Shown piece by piece: positions 1 to 10,762 of a stretch of DNA of 64,000 bases; positions within the stretch are counted from its first letter, which is position 1, and each line of letters begins with the position of its first letter. Below the pieces are notes generated by a model. That model searched no databases. It worked only from the letters and a program-made list of their open reading frames with translations, and was not told the origin of the DNA. A program made the translations under genes and the position numbers. The DNA comes from Hexactinellida sp. DTS-2022 (Eukaryota > Porifera > Hexactinellida), in contig JAPNXP010000001.1 of the NCBI GenBank assembly GCA_028753945.1, forward strand, positions 13,568,501 to 13,632,500. The letters are read 5' to 3'.

Positions 1-2
1 AA

Positions 3-1790
3 CTGGCCCGAACGGGACTACCAGAATTCACACGAGTGGAACGCATATCCGATCTCCATGCCGACATACTTGAATGCCTAAGTAAAGTAGGATTCATCGC
101 AATGCTCGGGGTAGCGAACAGAGAACTAACATCGGAGGAAAACGTGCCTCTAACAATCGGACAAGATGTATACCCCAGTTTGTGCTTAGGTCTAGCTCAC
201 GAGCACTACAGAACTAACTCTGTCGGGTTGATAACTAAAGTGTGGACATTTGTGCATCTGACCATGCAGGAGTTCGTCTCTGCTCACTGGGTTAGCAACA
301 CTTCCTGGACAAAGCAGTGCTTCAGCATCAGGTACATAGCCCACTCAGTTGATAACTTCTCGCTTTTCAAAATGGTGACGAGATTCCTGTGCGGACTCGT
401 GACAGAAAAAGCAGCTGTTTTGCTTGTCATTATGCACAGACACCTAACCCCGCAACCAATCCCAATGATTGGAATGCCTATTAGTTATCAGCTAAAATAT
501 CAAAATATATATGGCATGAGTGTGTGGGAAGAATTCACTAAAATATTTTTCGAATTAATTGCCATTGTATATGAAACAAATTCAATTTCATTAGCTACCT
601 GGTTTAATAACTTCAAACAGTATTTCCCTACTCACATATACCTCTATGTACAACAAGCAGTCTCTCCTAATGAATGGTTTTGTTTCTGTCAGTCTCTCGA
701 ACTTGTTAATCGAATTCAACTCATTTACATCGACACTAGTGTCATCAATCCAACTCAGTTCAAATATTTGATAGAGAAAATTGGAATTTGTTCAATTAAT
801 TTGATAACATTGCGCTTCCATGGGAAAGTTTCCACTCCGCTATCGTATACAGAAACATTTAGAGAGACAGTAATTAAGTCTGACACTAAAATTAGTATTG
901 AGCTATACAACTGTAATTTCAGTGCTGAGGAAGCTGTTAATCTCCTTCCTACACCAACCAATCAGATTATTGACAGCTTGAAACTAATTGAGAATGAATA
1001 TTCACATAAAGCTTTTCAGGAATTAACCAATCTATTCTCTGCTATTCAACGCTTATGTGTTTATGAATCTGGAACTAATTACGACACTATGGTACCAGCT
1101 CTGTGTCAGGCGACACAACTAAGAGTATTACACCTCTATAACATTCCCTCTAAACTCATTCCTAGCCTAACAGCTGTGCTACCTCAGTTCTCTAAGCTAC
1201 AAGAGATTGCAATCAATAATTACTCACTGCTACCTGCAATTAGTCATCTGTCCAATCTAACTTATCTACAGATACGAGATCGTAAAACTAGAGACACAAC
1301 TCTCTGTGAATATTTGTTAGAGATTATTACTGGGAATAGACACTCGTTAAGAGGAATGGTTTTGTGGTCTTTGCACATAATTGGATTGAATAATTGGAGT
1401 TTACTTCTCAATTCTTTGGAACTTTGCACTAATTTAGTTCAGCTAAAGATATTTTACATTACTCTATCATCTCTAGACGTCACTCACTGGAGTAGCGCTG
1501 TTAAACAAATGAAGTCTGTAGTTGAATTGGAATTCCATGATGTCTCCCTCTCTGACACAGGATTATTATCTCTCTGTGAAGGACTGATATACCATCCTGC
1601 TATTAGGAGTCTAAAGCTATCAGGCTGTAAGCTGACTTCTCTATCCTGTGAGCCTCTAGCTAACCTAATTCCAACTGTCTCACAGCTGGAGACACTGACA
1701 GTCGAGGGACTATCTGAACCTGACAGAAATCCTATCTCATTACTCAAGGAAACAGTTGATGAGTTTGGTATTGAGCATGATTTGTATTAA
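3..1790 (+). CDS. NLR-like leucine-rich-repeat protein, 3' part
   Basis: The frame is open from the window edge to the TAA at 1788-1790, so the start lies upstream and about 596 codons are visible. Near residues 80-100 a segment reading WTFVHLTMQEFVSAHW, then RFLCGL about 40 residues on, resembles the end of a NACHT module (winged-helix and superhelical part) of NOD-like receptors, where FxHLxxQEF is typical. From about residue 330 there are irregular leucine-rich repeats, for example LRVLHLYNIPS, LVQLKIFYITLSS and IRSLKLSGCKLTSL. In this family the LRRs are the ligand-sensing or autoinhibitory part of a cytosolic immune sensor. The NACHT ATP-binding motifs would be upstream and are not visible, so a different STAND ATPase with LRRs is possible. 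The last exon is uninterrupted and ends in a short 3'UTR. Confidence 0.7.
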   Translation: MARTGLPEFTRVERISDLHADILECLSKVGFIAMLGVANRELTSEENVPLTIGQDVYPSLCLGLAHEHYRTNSVGLITKVWTFVHLTMQEFVSAHWVSNTSWTKQCFSIRYIAHSVDNFSLFKMVTRFLCGLVTEKAAVLLVIMHRHLTPQPIPMIGMPISYQLKYQNIYGMSVWEEFTKIFFELIAIVYETNSISLATWFNNFKQYFPTHIYLYVQQAVSPNEWFCFCQSLELVNRIQLIYIDTSVINPTQFKYLIEKIGICSINLITLRFHGKVSTPLSYTETFRETVIKSDTKISIELYNCNFSAEEAVNLLPTPTNQIIDSLKLIENEYSHKAFQELTNLFSAIQRLCVYESGTNYDTMVPALCQATQLRVLHLYNIPSKLIPSLTAVLPQFSKLQEIAINNYSLLPAISHLSNLTYLQIRDRKTRDTTLCEYLLEIITGNRHSLRGMVLWSLHIIGLNNWSLLLNSLELCTNLVQLKIFYITLSSLDVTHWSSAVKQMKSVVELEFHDVSLSDTGLLSLCEGLIYHPAIRSLKLSGCKLTSLSCEPLANLIPTVSQLETLTVEGLSEPDRNPISLLKETVDEFGIEHDLY

Positions 1791-1836
1791 CTTCTCATCT
1801 CTGCTAATAAGGTATGTATTCACTATATTATCTGTT

Positions 1837-1842
1837 AATAAA
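1837..1842 (+). promoter_or_regulatory. polyadenylation signal of the LRR gene
   Basis: AATAAA lies 46 bases after the stop codon and is followed by a T-rich stretch, a normal spacing for a short 3'UTR. Confidence 0.6.
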
Positions 1843-3459
1843 GTCTACTCTACTTAATCGGGTTTCTTTTGTCCGAGGATAATTGACAAGATTAAGCGGA
1901 GAACTTGATGAAAACAATTATATTTTATTTAGAGGTAATTGTATACGTTATTCGTTTATCAAATATTATCATTCGTAATGCGATATTTTTAGTAATATAA
2001 GCGATTAAGTTTCCAATTAACAAAACATTGGCAATATTTACCAATTGTAGACTCGAATAACTATTTTGACGTGATTAACTTAATAACTGAATTAACCGAA
2101 AATATTTTGCATTCGCTAACATTTGCATATGAATTCGTTTCCTAAAATTTTAGCACTATTAACCGGTTGAGACCATTAATCGGCTGAGTTAAATGCATTT
2201 GTATACCAACTTTTATATAGTTTGTTGTTGTTTACAACACTATATACCTAATTCCATTTGACTCTAAGTGATATTTAACTTCCACTAACAGTTCCATAAG
2301 AGCCATTAACCACTGCATCTATATTTACCTAACAACTGCTATACAGATAGTTATTAGCCACTTGGTTAACCACTCCCTCTGTTTGATACCTTCTCTGTCT
2401 CCTCTAGACTACACCTCGTATTCCTCTCCTCTCCAGTCTCCCTCTCGTTCTCATCTGTTTATCCGTATTTGGAACTAACTTTAGTGTTATTTTGTGTATT
2501 CTCTTGTTTGTATTTATCAATGTGCACTCTCCCAATTAAATTATGTTCGATCTTACTGAGTCTACTGTAATGCAATTCTTTACAAAACTAAACCTTACTT
2601 CTACATGAATCAGCTCACATTCTAATTCTACTTATAATTCGAGCAAATCCCTAATATGTTATCTGTTTTGTGGCCTAGAGGCGAATTATTTGCATTTTCT
2701 CCAAGTATATATTGTAGGGACGGGTAAGTGCTCTTATTTAAGCTGCGAATTTATTGTCAAATACAAAACAGCTTCCTTATATGTAGACGGTCTATTTATA
2801 GACTGTATATAAAATCCCTTACAAAGTAAGCCAACAATTTGTAGCACTTCTATAATTATGTAGATCAAAAGTCCCTGCCGTCTATGGTAATACCGATTGT
2901 GTCAAGAAAATCTGGCTTGAAATAGACGAAGCTATTTCAATGTCTTAATTCTCACTTCATAACCTTACAGTACTATTTCTCAGTTGTTTCGTTATTTATA
3001 ATTCAGGTTATCTATGTTTTCTTCATACGAGAATCTAAATTACAGCTAGCCGATAGCATGGGCCATGAAGGCAGTGGCGTAGCAACTTGATTTTCATTGA
3101 ATCCCCTCCAAGGGTTCCAAAATTCCACTTATGCAGATATACTTCAACATACTTCATAATAACAGTCCGGGTTCCGCAAACTAGGTTAACAGGCCGAATG
3201 CGGCTTGAAACAACCTTATGTGTGCCTGAAAGCCCAATGGAAAGTTGTATCATGTGTGGCCTTTATGCACTTTTTGCTTAGAAATTAGTATAGTTCTAGT
3301 ATTACACAACATAATAGTAATGTGATAAATTTCGAAAAAATTCTCGATATTGTTTGCGGCCTAAGGAATATTTTGCTAAGATTATGTGGCCTGATATAAA
3401 TGAAAGTTTGCGGAACCCTGAGTTATGCTATTTGATAATTATTTGTTTTCTAATACATA
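1843..3459. other. intergenic, AT-rich, with repeat relics
   Basis: No gene seen. 1855-1912 holds an M3 remnant (CTTAATCGGGT, ATTAAGCGGAGAA). About 2765-2830 holds a repeat with GCTTCCTTATATGTAGA and GACGGTCTAT that recurs at about 22371-22440, partly in inverted order. 3070-3260 has an unassigned repeat-like segment starting near GGCGTAGCAACTTG. Confidence 0.5.
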
Positions 3460-3645
3460 CAGTGGAGTCTCCGAATAAGGGACACGTTGGGGAAATGGCT
3501 TCTGTCCGTTGTAGAGAGTTGTCCGCTTCTCGGAGACTGGTCCATAATTATTACATGTATGGTCATTTAAATCCGTTCCAAGAGGCTTGCCCGTTATAGA
3601 GGGGTTGTCCGCTTCTCGGAGTGTCCGTTTTGGGAGACTCCACTG
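3460..3645. mobile_element. MITE family M8 (pogo-like)
   Basis: TIR CAGTGGAGTCTCC at both ends, TA on each side, 186 bases. Internal words (AATAAGGGACA, GTTATAGAGGGG, GTCCGCTTCTCGGAG) echo the TIR. A second copy is at 29657. Confidence 0.75.
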
Positions 3646-4651
3646 TATAACCAATTGTTTGTCAGCTGCGCGCCACAGAGAAAGATACTCTTGAGGAAGC
3701 ATTCGCCTAATTAAAAGAAAGGCTTGATCCTGAGGAGGACGAGTTCCTCCCTGGAGCCAACTTCCGAAGGATGACGTGGACCCCGGGTGAGCCTGTGCAG
3801 GATTTCTTCGCCCGGTACCTGGAAGAAGCGACTAAAGCCAAATTAAAGCCGATGGCAGCTTGCGTCCTTATGGTATCTCAGGCACCTTCGGAAGTTCAAC
3901 CGAAGCTCAAGAATTGGGTGAGGCCAAATGAGGATACCCTCTCTGCGGAAGATGCTCTCGGTTTCGGTCCTGTCTTAAGGAAGGTGCTGGAGGAAAAAGG
4001 AATTGCTACTGACCGCGGCTGTCGCTGCAGCAAATCGCTACTGTATCAGCGAGTGAGCAAGACGAGACATTTGACAAACAAATTGAACCAAGCAGAGAGG
4101 TGCACGAACCTAGCTACGTCCGTGTAGTTACCTATAGAAGTCGCAGGGGCCCTGACAGGAGGCAAGCCACCAGATGCTTCGCATGTGGTTCAACCGATCA
4201 CTTCATTCGCACTTGTCCTGCAAAATTTTGCTCTATATGCGGTGAGACGGGAAACATACCTGCCGACTGTCCCAGTTGGAGGACAGGTGGAAGGGGGCAA
4301 AGGCGGAGGCCCAATATCTATCAGGTGTCCGATCAGGAAGAAGCAGCCACTGTCGAGGTGAAGATAGGCCAGCACAAAATAGCAGCAATGCTTGATACAG
4401 GGGCTAGACTAGCGTCATTGATATCGGTACAGTAGGGCTTGTTCGGGCGGCAAGCCAGGTGTACGGCCTATGTAACAACCTTGTGATGGTTTGCGGCTAT
4501 ATTGATGTCTCAATTGAAGTGGGGACATTTGAGCCGGTGCTGGAGCGCATGCAAGTATTGGACAGCGCTGAACCGACGTTGCTACTTGGTAGGAAATTTA
4601 TGGGCAACCTCGGAACTGTCACTTTTGATTGGGAAAATAGTAGAGTCCAAA

Positions 4652-4867
4652 GGTATGCTGGAAATGGTTCGAAAAACCAAAACCGGAAATTGTTCGAAAG
4701 ACCAAAATAGGAAATAGTTCGAATTTTTTAGTGTTGCTGCACCATGGATATTATGAAATACCGGTTTGAATCCATGGTACAACAATACATAAATGAAAGT
4801 CGAACTATTTCCTATTTTGTTCGAACTATTTCCTAATTTGAAAAAGTCGAACCATTTCCGCATTACC
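4652..4867. mobile_element. hAT-like MITE family H1
   Basis: Ends GGTATGCTGGAAATGGTTCG and (reverse complement of the right end) GGTAATGCGGAAATGGTTCG. Flanks GAGTCCAAA and GAGTCAAAA look like an imperfect 8-9 bp target duplication. Internally carries repeats of TTCGAACTATTTCCTA. Inserted in the gypsy fossil. The second copy at 15498 shares the inner segment around GTTGCTGCACCATGGAT. Confidence 0.7.
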
Positions 4868-7291
4868 GAGTCAAAATAGGCCGTTCCTGGATTTCAGCGC
4901 ACTAGCAAGAGCGATGGTGGCCAAGCAGGATGAAGATGAAGAAGAAATGGGCAGGGTGTCAGAGGAAGGGAACGACGGACTCATACCGAGTGAGTTAACA
5001 GAGTTAGAGAAGTTTAAGCCAAGTGAATTGGTAACAGAATTTAACCAAGTCTTTGCTAGTAATCATAAGAGGCCGAGTAGATGTAGGTTGATGGAGTTTC
5101 ACACGATCCTGACAGGCGACGCACCTCCTCAGAAAGTACATCCTAGGCGAATACCACCGCATTGGGACCATGAAATTTCCAGGCAGTTGGAAGAGATGCT
5201 GTCAGCTACTCCCCCCATCTGCCAGCCAAGCAAGTCCCCCTGGGCATCGGACGTAGTCTTAGTCAATGGAAATATGAAACGTAAATATGAGGTTCGCAAT
5301 AACTACCGCAGGCTGAACGCTGTTACGAAGCGGGATGAGTATAGTCTCCCGAATCCCCAGTCCATTTTCGATAGACTAGAGGGTAGCAAGTACTTCTCCA
5401 AGCTGGATGTTGCCTCCGCCTATTGGACTATACCAATATCGCCCAAAGATGTTGAGGAGACTGCCTTTCACACCCCGCGTGGGATGTACGAGATGCTTGT
5501 CATGCCGTTCGGGCTTTGCAATGCGCCAGCCACATTTCAGAGGGTGATGGACAACATATTAGATAAAGCGCCCCACTGTAGAGTTACGTGGATGATATTC
5601 TCATTTTCCTCCTAGCTTCGAGTCCCATCTGGAGCACCTACGAGATGTTTTTAAACGCCTGAATGTCGCGGGCTTACAGCTGCGTCGGGATAAATGTAGA
5701 ATTGGTTACAGTTCTGTGGAATTCCTTGGACACCGGATCTCCTTCGAAGGCAGGGCGCCAGTATCTGGTTATATTCACAAGCTCCAGTCCTTTCCTCAAC
5801 CAAAAGTGTCGCAGAGCTTCAGCGTTTCTTGGGGACGGCCAACTACTACAGATGTTACATAGAAGACATGTCTGGTGTGGCCGAGCCTCTATACCAGTTA
5901 TTGAAACGGGGAGTACAGTGGTCTTGGGACGAGAGATGCCAGAGAGCCTTCGATGAGTTAAGAATGCGACTTACGAAGGAGCCGGTTTGCCTATTACATC
6001 CTAATTGAGGGGCGAATTATATATAGAGGCAGACGCGAGCTCTCAGTTGGACGAGAGTACCGGGAAACTAAGGCCGATTCAGTTCTTTTCTTCTTCTCTG
6101 AGCCCAAGTCAGAAAAATTATTCGGCCGGTCAGCTTGAAGCGTGTGCTCTTGTCGCGGCGACCCGGAAATGGTCGGTATATCTTAAGGGCGCGCTGGGGA
6201 TAACGCTGCTCACGGACCATCGTCCACTTCAGTGGAATTGCAAGAACTTCCCTTCAATATAGAATATAGATCTGGGAGAGAAAACCAGGAGGCCGACTAC
6301 CTAAGCCGTAACACTGAGATGGCCTTCGATAGACAGGTGAATGATGAAGAGGATTTTGAGGATAAGATCTTTCTAGTCAGTGAGGCGAACGAACTTTATG
6401 AGAAGTTAGTCGCCAGCCAGGCACAGGATGAGGTGATTCACAAAGCTTTGAGAGAAATCGCGCAAGAAGGACAGGTAGTTAGCGGACAACTGAGGAGGGT
6501 CTCGGGCAAGCTCCGATATGCCGATCGAGTTTTGTACTTTTTGGAACGATTACTGGTTCCCTCAGTTCTTCGCCAAGAAGTATTGCGGCTAGTACACTCA
6601 CAGCATCACCTCGGGCTGGCGGAAACGCTCCGGTCTCTACGCAAAAACCTTCTTTTGGTCCAGAATGGTTCGGGACGTGAAAGCCTTCTGCCGAGCATGT
6701 GTGACTTGCCAGAGAGCGAAGCACAAGTCCAGTGGGCGAGAACCAATGAGGGAAATGTACATCGGGCATGGGATACCGGGAGAAGCGATGCCATGGATAT
6801 TGGCATACTTCCGTGGACTGACGACCCAGAGAAAGGATACAGATACTTCCTGCTCATGGTGGACTTATTCACCCGGTATGTCGAGTTACGACCACTACGA
6901 GACCAAGAGGCTAGCACACTCCTCGACGCCTTCCAGCAGGGTTGGGTATATAGGGGACACCGTTGCCTGCAATAATATTAACAGATAAAGGTGCGAACCT
7001 AGATGGCCGGGTATTTCGAGAATTCTGCGCTAAGGCAGGAGGGACAAGAGAGCTATCACACCGTATCATCCACAGTGTGATGGTATGGCGGAACGAAACA
7101 TAGGATTAGTAAAATGCACATAGGAGGACTTCAGGGACCAGATGTTATTAATTTCGTATCAATTTATGTTAATCTGATACAGGTGACAACTCCAGAGTGT
7201 CACTTGTGGAAAATACTGAATGCGTGTAGGGGTCCAAAAGCAATAGATTCGTTAAGTACTTGGTACTTCGTGGGGGTGAGTGGGTGGGTAT

Positions 7292-7720
7292 CAGAGTGGA
7301 CCATGGGTCGATGGGTCATGGGTCATGGGTCAGATGGGTCACCTAAATCGATGGGTCAGATGGGTCATGGGTCACGGCTCCGTGACCCATGACCCATGAC
7401 CCATTTGGAATTTCAATGTCATCTTCAGTTAAAATACGTTTCACTCATCATCATCATTATTATTATAACATTGATGTGCATTGATATACTAAACATATTC
7501 GACATTGCAGCAAGTAGGTTTGTTGAGGTATTTAAACCGTTATTCTGTTATTCTGTTATTCTGTTAATGTTACATTATAGTATTTAGATATTTAAAATTG
7601 TTTGATGGGTCAATGGGTCACTCGATGGGTCATGGGTCAATGGGTCAATGGGTCATGGGTCAGAAATGGGATGGGTCAGATGGGTCATGGGTCACCAATG
7701 TTGACCCATGGTCCACTCTG
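7292..7720. mobile_element. hAT-like MITE family H2 with ATGGGTC repeats
   Basis: TIR CAGAGTGGACCATGGGTC at both ends, exact 8-bp duplication GTGGGTAT at 7284-7291 and 7721-7728, 429 bases. Both subterminal zones consist of runs of ATGGGTC(A), in opposite orientation at the two ends. Inserted in the gypsy fossil. A relic copy starts at 10582. Confidence 0.85.
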
Positions 7721-8264
7721 GTGGGTATGCTCTAAAAATATATTTTCCATGAAGTCACCTATGGGTTAGTATTCTTAAGATTGACCCCCCCCTGGCAGGA
7801 AGGGGAGAGGAATAACCACGGAGAGTACCTTGCAGCACTCAAAAAGAAGCAATTAGAGCTGCAGAAGATCGCCCAAGAGAATATCAACAGGAACCTCCAC
7901 CGAGCAAGGCTGCGGTATAACGAGGGCAAGCAGGAAAGTGATATCGCTGAAGGAGATAGAGTTATGTTGAGGCAAGGGAATTTACGAGATTCATTGTCAC
8001 CCAGGTTTGCAGGGCCTTTCCACGTAATCCAAAGAAGAGGGCCCGACATTAAACTACAGTTAAAGCACAAAAATAAGTGGGTGCATATATATAATGTGAA
8101 AAAGTACGTAGGGTACAGGGGCGTCGCAAGCAAAATATAAGTGGGGCGGCCATAATTTTATTTTAACAGAGTTAGTGGCGACCAAAACGGGCCTGGCAAT
8201 GGGTGACCGCTAGGCCGCTCCACTTTTCGTCATAAGTGTATTATTAGGATTTTTATTAACTCAC

Positions 8265-8477
8265 TTGAGCTTATTGAGATATCCTGTAAACCTTTATGAT
8301 ACTCTATATTTAGTATCAGGAGATGTAGCCCGGGCCCAACTTTGGGCCCTCCGACAAGAGGTCCAGCGGGGGGAGGAGCGGAGGGTCAACCGCAGGGCCC
8401 TCTTTTTTGGGTTGGGGGTGGGACTCGGGGTCATTGCGACCCTGGGTCTCACTGCCCTATGGAAGTGGGGCCGATAG
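8265..8477 (+). other. short ORF with one membrane segment, beside the gypsy fossil
   Basis: A 70-codon frame with a charged middle (RQEVQRGEERR) and a hydrophobic C-terminal stretch (FFGLGVGLGVIATLGLTALW) that would form one membrane helix. The local GC content is far above its surroundings. It may belong to the 3' part of the neighbouring retroelement or be chance. No family recognised. Confidence 0.2.
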
Positions 8478-8479
8478 GT

Positions 8480-9215
8480 CCAAATGGGGATGGAGGTGGA
8501 GTTGGCATAGAAACATCCAAGGTAAGAAATATTCACAGATGCTTACTTTCTTACATTATAACATACTTTAAACGTATTGAATTGTACTCACATCAAATAG
8601 ATGGAGAATAAGAGAATGTGTATTTTAACTAAATATATATATTCGGATTTTGAAAGCCCTGTATCTCAAAACTAACATTTTCAGATTTATGTAAATGAGA
8701 AACTTTTTCAGTTTACACATACTAGAATCAAAATCTCAACGGTTTCGGATAGATCTCGTCTAGATACATCCTGCATCGTTTGCGATTTATTCGATTAGAA
8801 ATAGTTACAGAGCTTTTCGGATTTAGGATAGGAAAATTTCGATTAAAAAGTTGACATCACGTGATATTCAAGAAAATTAAAAATATAAAAAATTTGAACA
8901 ATCCCAGACGATGCTGGATAAACGCATTTAAACAGTATTTACTATTGTAAGGTTCATCAATACTAAAAAATCTCTTACATAAATTGGTAAAATTTGAAAA
9001 CCTAAAAATTTCCCTGTTACTTGTCATTGAAATATTATTGCATTTTCGCAAATAGAAGGATGATTCAAATCCGCAGTAAAAATTTCAAGAAAATGGGATA
9101 AAAAAATTTCTTAGAAGTGCATTACAGTATACCTGAACCTTAAAGGGAAAATATGAGGAATATATTTATTACACCAAATATATTTATAATTCTAAATGAT
9201 TAGTTTCAAGCCGTA
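8480..9215. other. AT-rich spacer, nothing recognised
   Basis: Strongly AT-rich with no exon-like frame, no clear terminal repeats and no simple repeats. Confidence 0.5.
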
Positions 9216-9221
9216 GTAAGG

Positions 9222-9290
9222 CCGCGAAGCGGTCGTCTATTGAGGCGTGAAACGCCAAACAGTCGCAAAGCGACCGAGACCGAAGGGCTC
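9222..9290. repeat. array of four small triloop hairpins (copy 1)
   Basis: Four consecutive inverted repeats each close on a three-base loop: CCGC-GAA-GCGG (9222-9232), GGCGT-GAA-ACGCC (9244-9256), GTCGC-AAA-GCGAC (9262-9274) and GAGaCC-GAA-GGgCTC (9276-9290). The last two recur with the same 1-base spacing at 61474-61502 (inverted) and 62559-62587. It stops 28 bases before the kinesin-like exon. Confidence 0.8.
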
Positions 9291-9318
9291 GTATATTTAA
9301 TATTTGAATGTATTCCAG

Positions 9319-9654
9319 GCAGAGAAACACAAAAACGAGACTGAGGACTATCTGAAGAAGATGGGCATTGCGATTAGCGTAGGAAAAGATGGGCTAGAGA
9401 CTACTGTGAAGGGCGTGTTCTCTCCTAAGAACACGCCGCACCTTGTCAACTTGAATGAGGATCCTTTGATGACCGAGTGCCTCATCTATTTCATCAAAGA
9501 AGGAGTGACTAACGTGGGAACAAATGATACTTGCGATATACACCTACACGGAAACTTGATCTTTCCTGAACACTGTCAATTTCAGAACAAAAGGTGCAAA
9601 GTCCGTTTAGTTCCAATGGGAGTACACCATGTGTTCAGATACATCAATCCAGAG
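9319..9654 (+). pseudogene. kinesin-3 FHA-domain exon fragment
   Basis: An open 112-codon segment bounded by an AG acceptor (TATTCCAG at 9311-9318) and a GTTAGT donor (9655). It reads VFSPKNTPHLVNLNEDPLM then TECLIYFIKEGVTNVG and FPEHCQF, closely matching the start of the FHA domain of KIF1/KIF13-type kinesin-3 motors (human proteins read HLVNLNEDPLMSECLLYY). In kinesin-3, FHA lies after the motor and neck and helps dimerisation and cargo control. No motor domain is visible upstream, where the gypsy fossil lies, and decayed coding sequence follows. I therefore read it as a displaced fragment, although the exon itself is unbroken. It could still be a functional exon if the rest of the gene lies elsewhere in phase. 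Confidence 0.7.
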
Positions 9655-9824
9655 GTTAGTTGAGTACCTTACTTGATACTATATTGTTAGTTCTGTAATA
9701 ATTCTGCTGTTAGGAAGCTAAGACTTCAGTAATGAGTTTTCTGACCTCCATCGATAAAGCTTACTACTCTTTAAATCAAAGAAATCTGGCAAAACAAACC
9801 CCTCCTTAATGTGGTGGTCACTGG

Positions 9825-10116
9825 AACCCCAATCAGCCGTATGAACCACACGAGGAGAGCGTTCTTAACCGCAAGAAATAAATAAAATCACTGATTGAGG
9901 AAGAGGATAGGAGTGTATCTAATCAAATCCAAGAGAGAGTTAAAGAACTGGAGAATTAAATTACCGAGTATCAGAGGCTGAATGCAGTAATGAGGAGACA
10001 GGAGTGTGAGAGACAACGGGAGCAGAGTGAGCTTAAGATAAATTCGAAGAGTATCGAAAATCAGAACTGGACAGAAAAGAGAAAGACTAGCAATCACAAA
10101 TGTCTGTTGTGAAGCG
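9825..10116 (+). pseudogene. decayed coiled-coil coding sequence
   Basis: One frame reads like a charged coiled coil: NRKK, stop, IKSLIEEEDRSVSNQIQERV, KELEN, stop, ITEYQRLNAVMRRQECERQ, REQSELK, then a TGA at about 10111. In-frame TAA codons interrupt it after NRKK and after KELEN, so it cannot be one intact exon. Heptad-like E/K/Q-rich composition and its position after the FHA exon fit the stalk that follows FHA in kinesin-3. That it belongs to the same ancestral gene is inference. Confidence 0.5.
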
Positions 10117-10299
10117 GGAGAAACAGCGCTTAGAGCAATACAAAACGTGTCTATAGTACTAACAATTAATAATGTTTAATCTCATGAATACAATACTCTT
10201 AAGTAATCTACTACACAGAATTACAGATGTTCTACTGAATATACATTTCTAAGTAACTATTATGAATCTCGTTATAAATACAAAACTCACTTGATAAAA

Positions 10300-10570
10300 A
10301 TCCCGCCAAATCACGCTCCTTTAGGAGCGCCCAGCACGCCTGGATAACACCCTGGGTGTTAGCCAAAATAAATAATCCGTATAATTCAATGATGCGACAT
10401 TATCTGAAGGAGATAAATTCAGGATTTATGAGCCAGAAAATCTGGCAATACCTGACACCAAATTAAGTGCCAACCCGGTACCTAGATAGAATCACACTGC
10501 AAGCACTATTTCACCTCAACCGAGGCATGGCTGGCACCTAGATAAAGCGCAGCGGTTCGTGTTGCCAACC
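10300..10570. repeat. dispersed repeat shared with 50575-50780
   Basis: 10360-10545 matches 50575-50780 over stretches such as ACCAAATTAAGTGCCAACCC and ATCACACTGCAAGCACT. 10300-10345 has the GC-rich end of repeat E1 (GGAGCG, CCTGGATAA). Confidence 0.6.
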
Positions 10571-10581
10571 TATGCAGGGAT

Positions 10582-10762
10582 CAGAGTGGACCATGAACCC
10601 ATTTGGAATTTTAATGTCTGATAAATCAGTTGTACCCAGAAACTGGACAGGCAATTCTGTGGTATTAAAAGTGTACCAAAACAAATTGATCGAATAGTTT
10701 TAATTATGTTATGTTATTAGGTTACTGTTCTGTTACTGTGAAATGCGTTGTATATTTCGATA
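10582..10762. mobile_element. H2 relic, left part
   Basis: Begins CAGAGTGGACCATG and shares CATTTGGAATTTCAATGTC-like sequence with the interior of 7292-7720. It is interrupted by the M3 copy that follows. The right terminus was not found. Confidence 0.6.

Larger units (their letters stand above)
3655..8140 (+). mobile_element. Ty3/gypsy-type LTR retrotransposon fossil
   Basis: Order of recognisable parts on the plus strand: gag with a CCHC zinc knuckle (about 4165-4275), aspartic protease with LDTGA (about 4340-4640), reverse transcriptase (about 5080-5610), RNase H (about 6000-6250), integrase with zinc-binding and core regions (about 6580-7110) and an integrase C-terminal part (about 7790-8135). 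The order RT-RNaseH-integrase identifies Ty3/gypsy (Metaviridae). No LTR pair was recognised. The element is clearly broken, with more than half a dozen breaks. Two non-autonomous DNA elements landed in it (4652-4867 and 7292-7720), so it is older than both. It is a dead relic of moderate age, with family motifs still legible. Confidence 0.85.
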
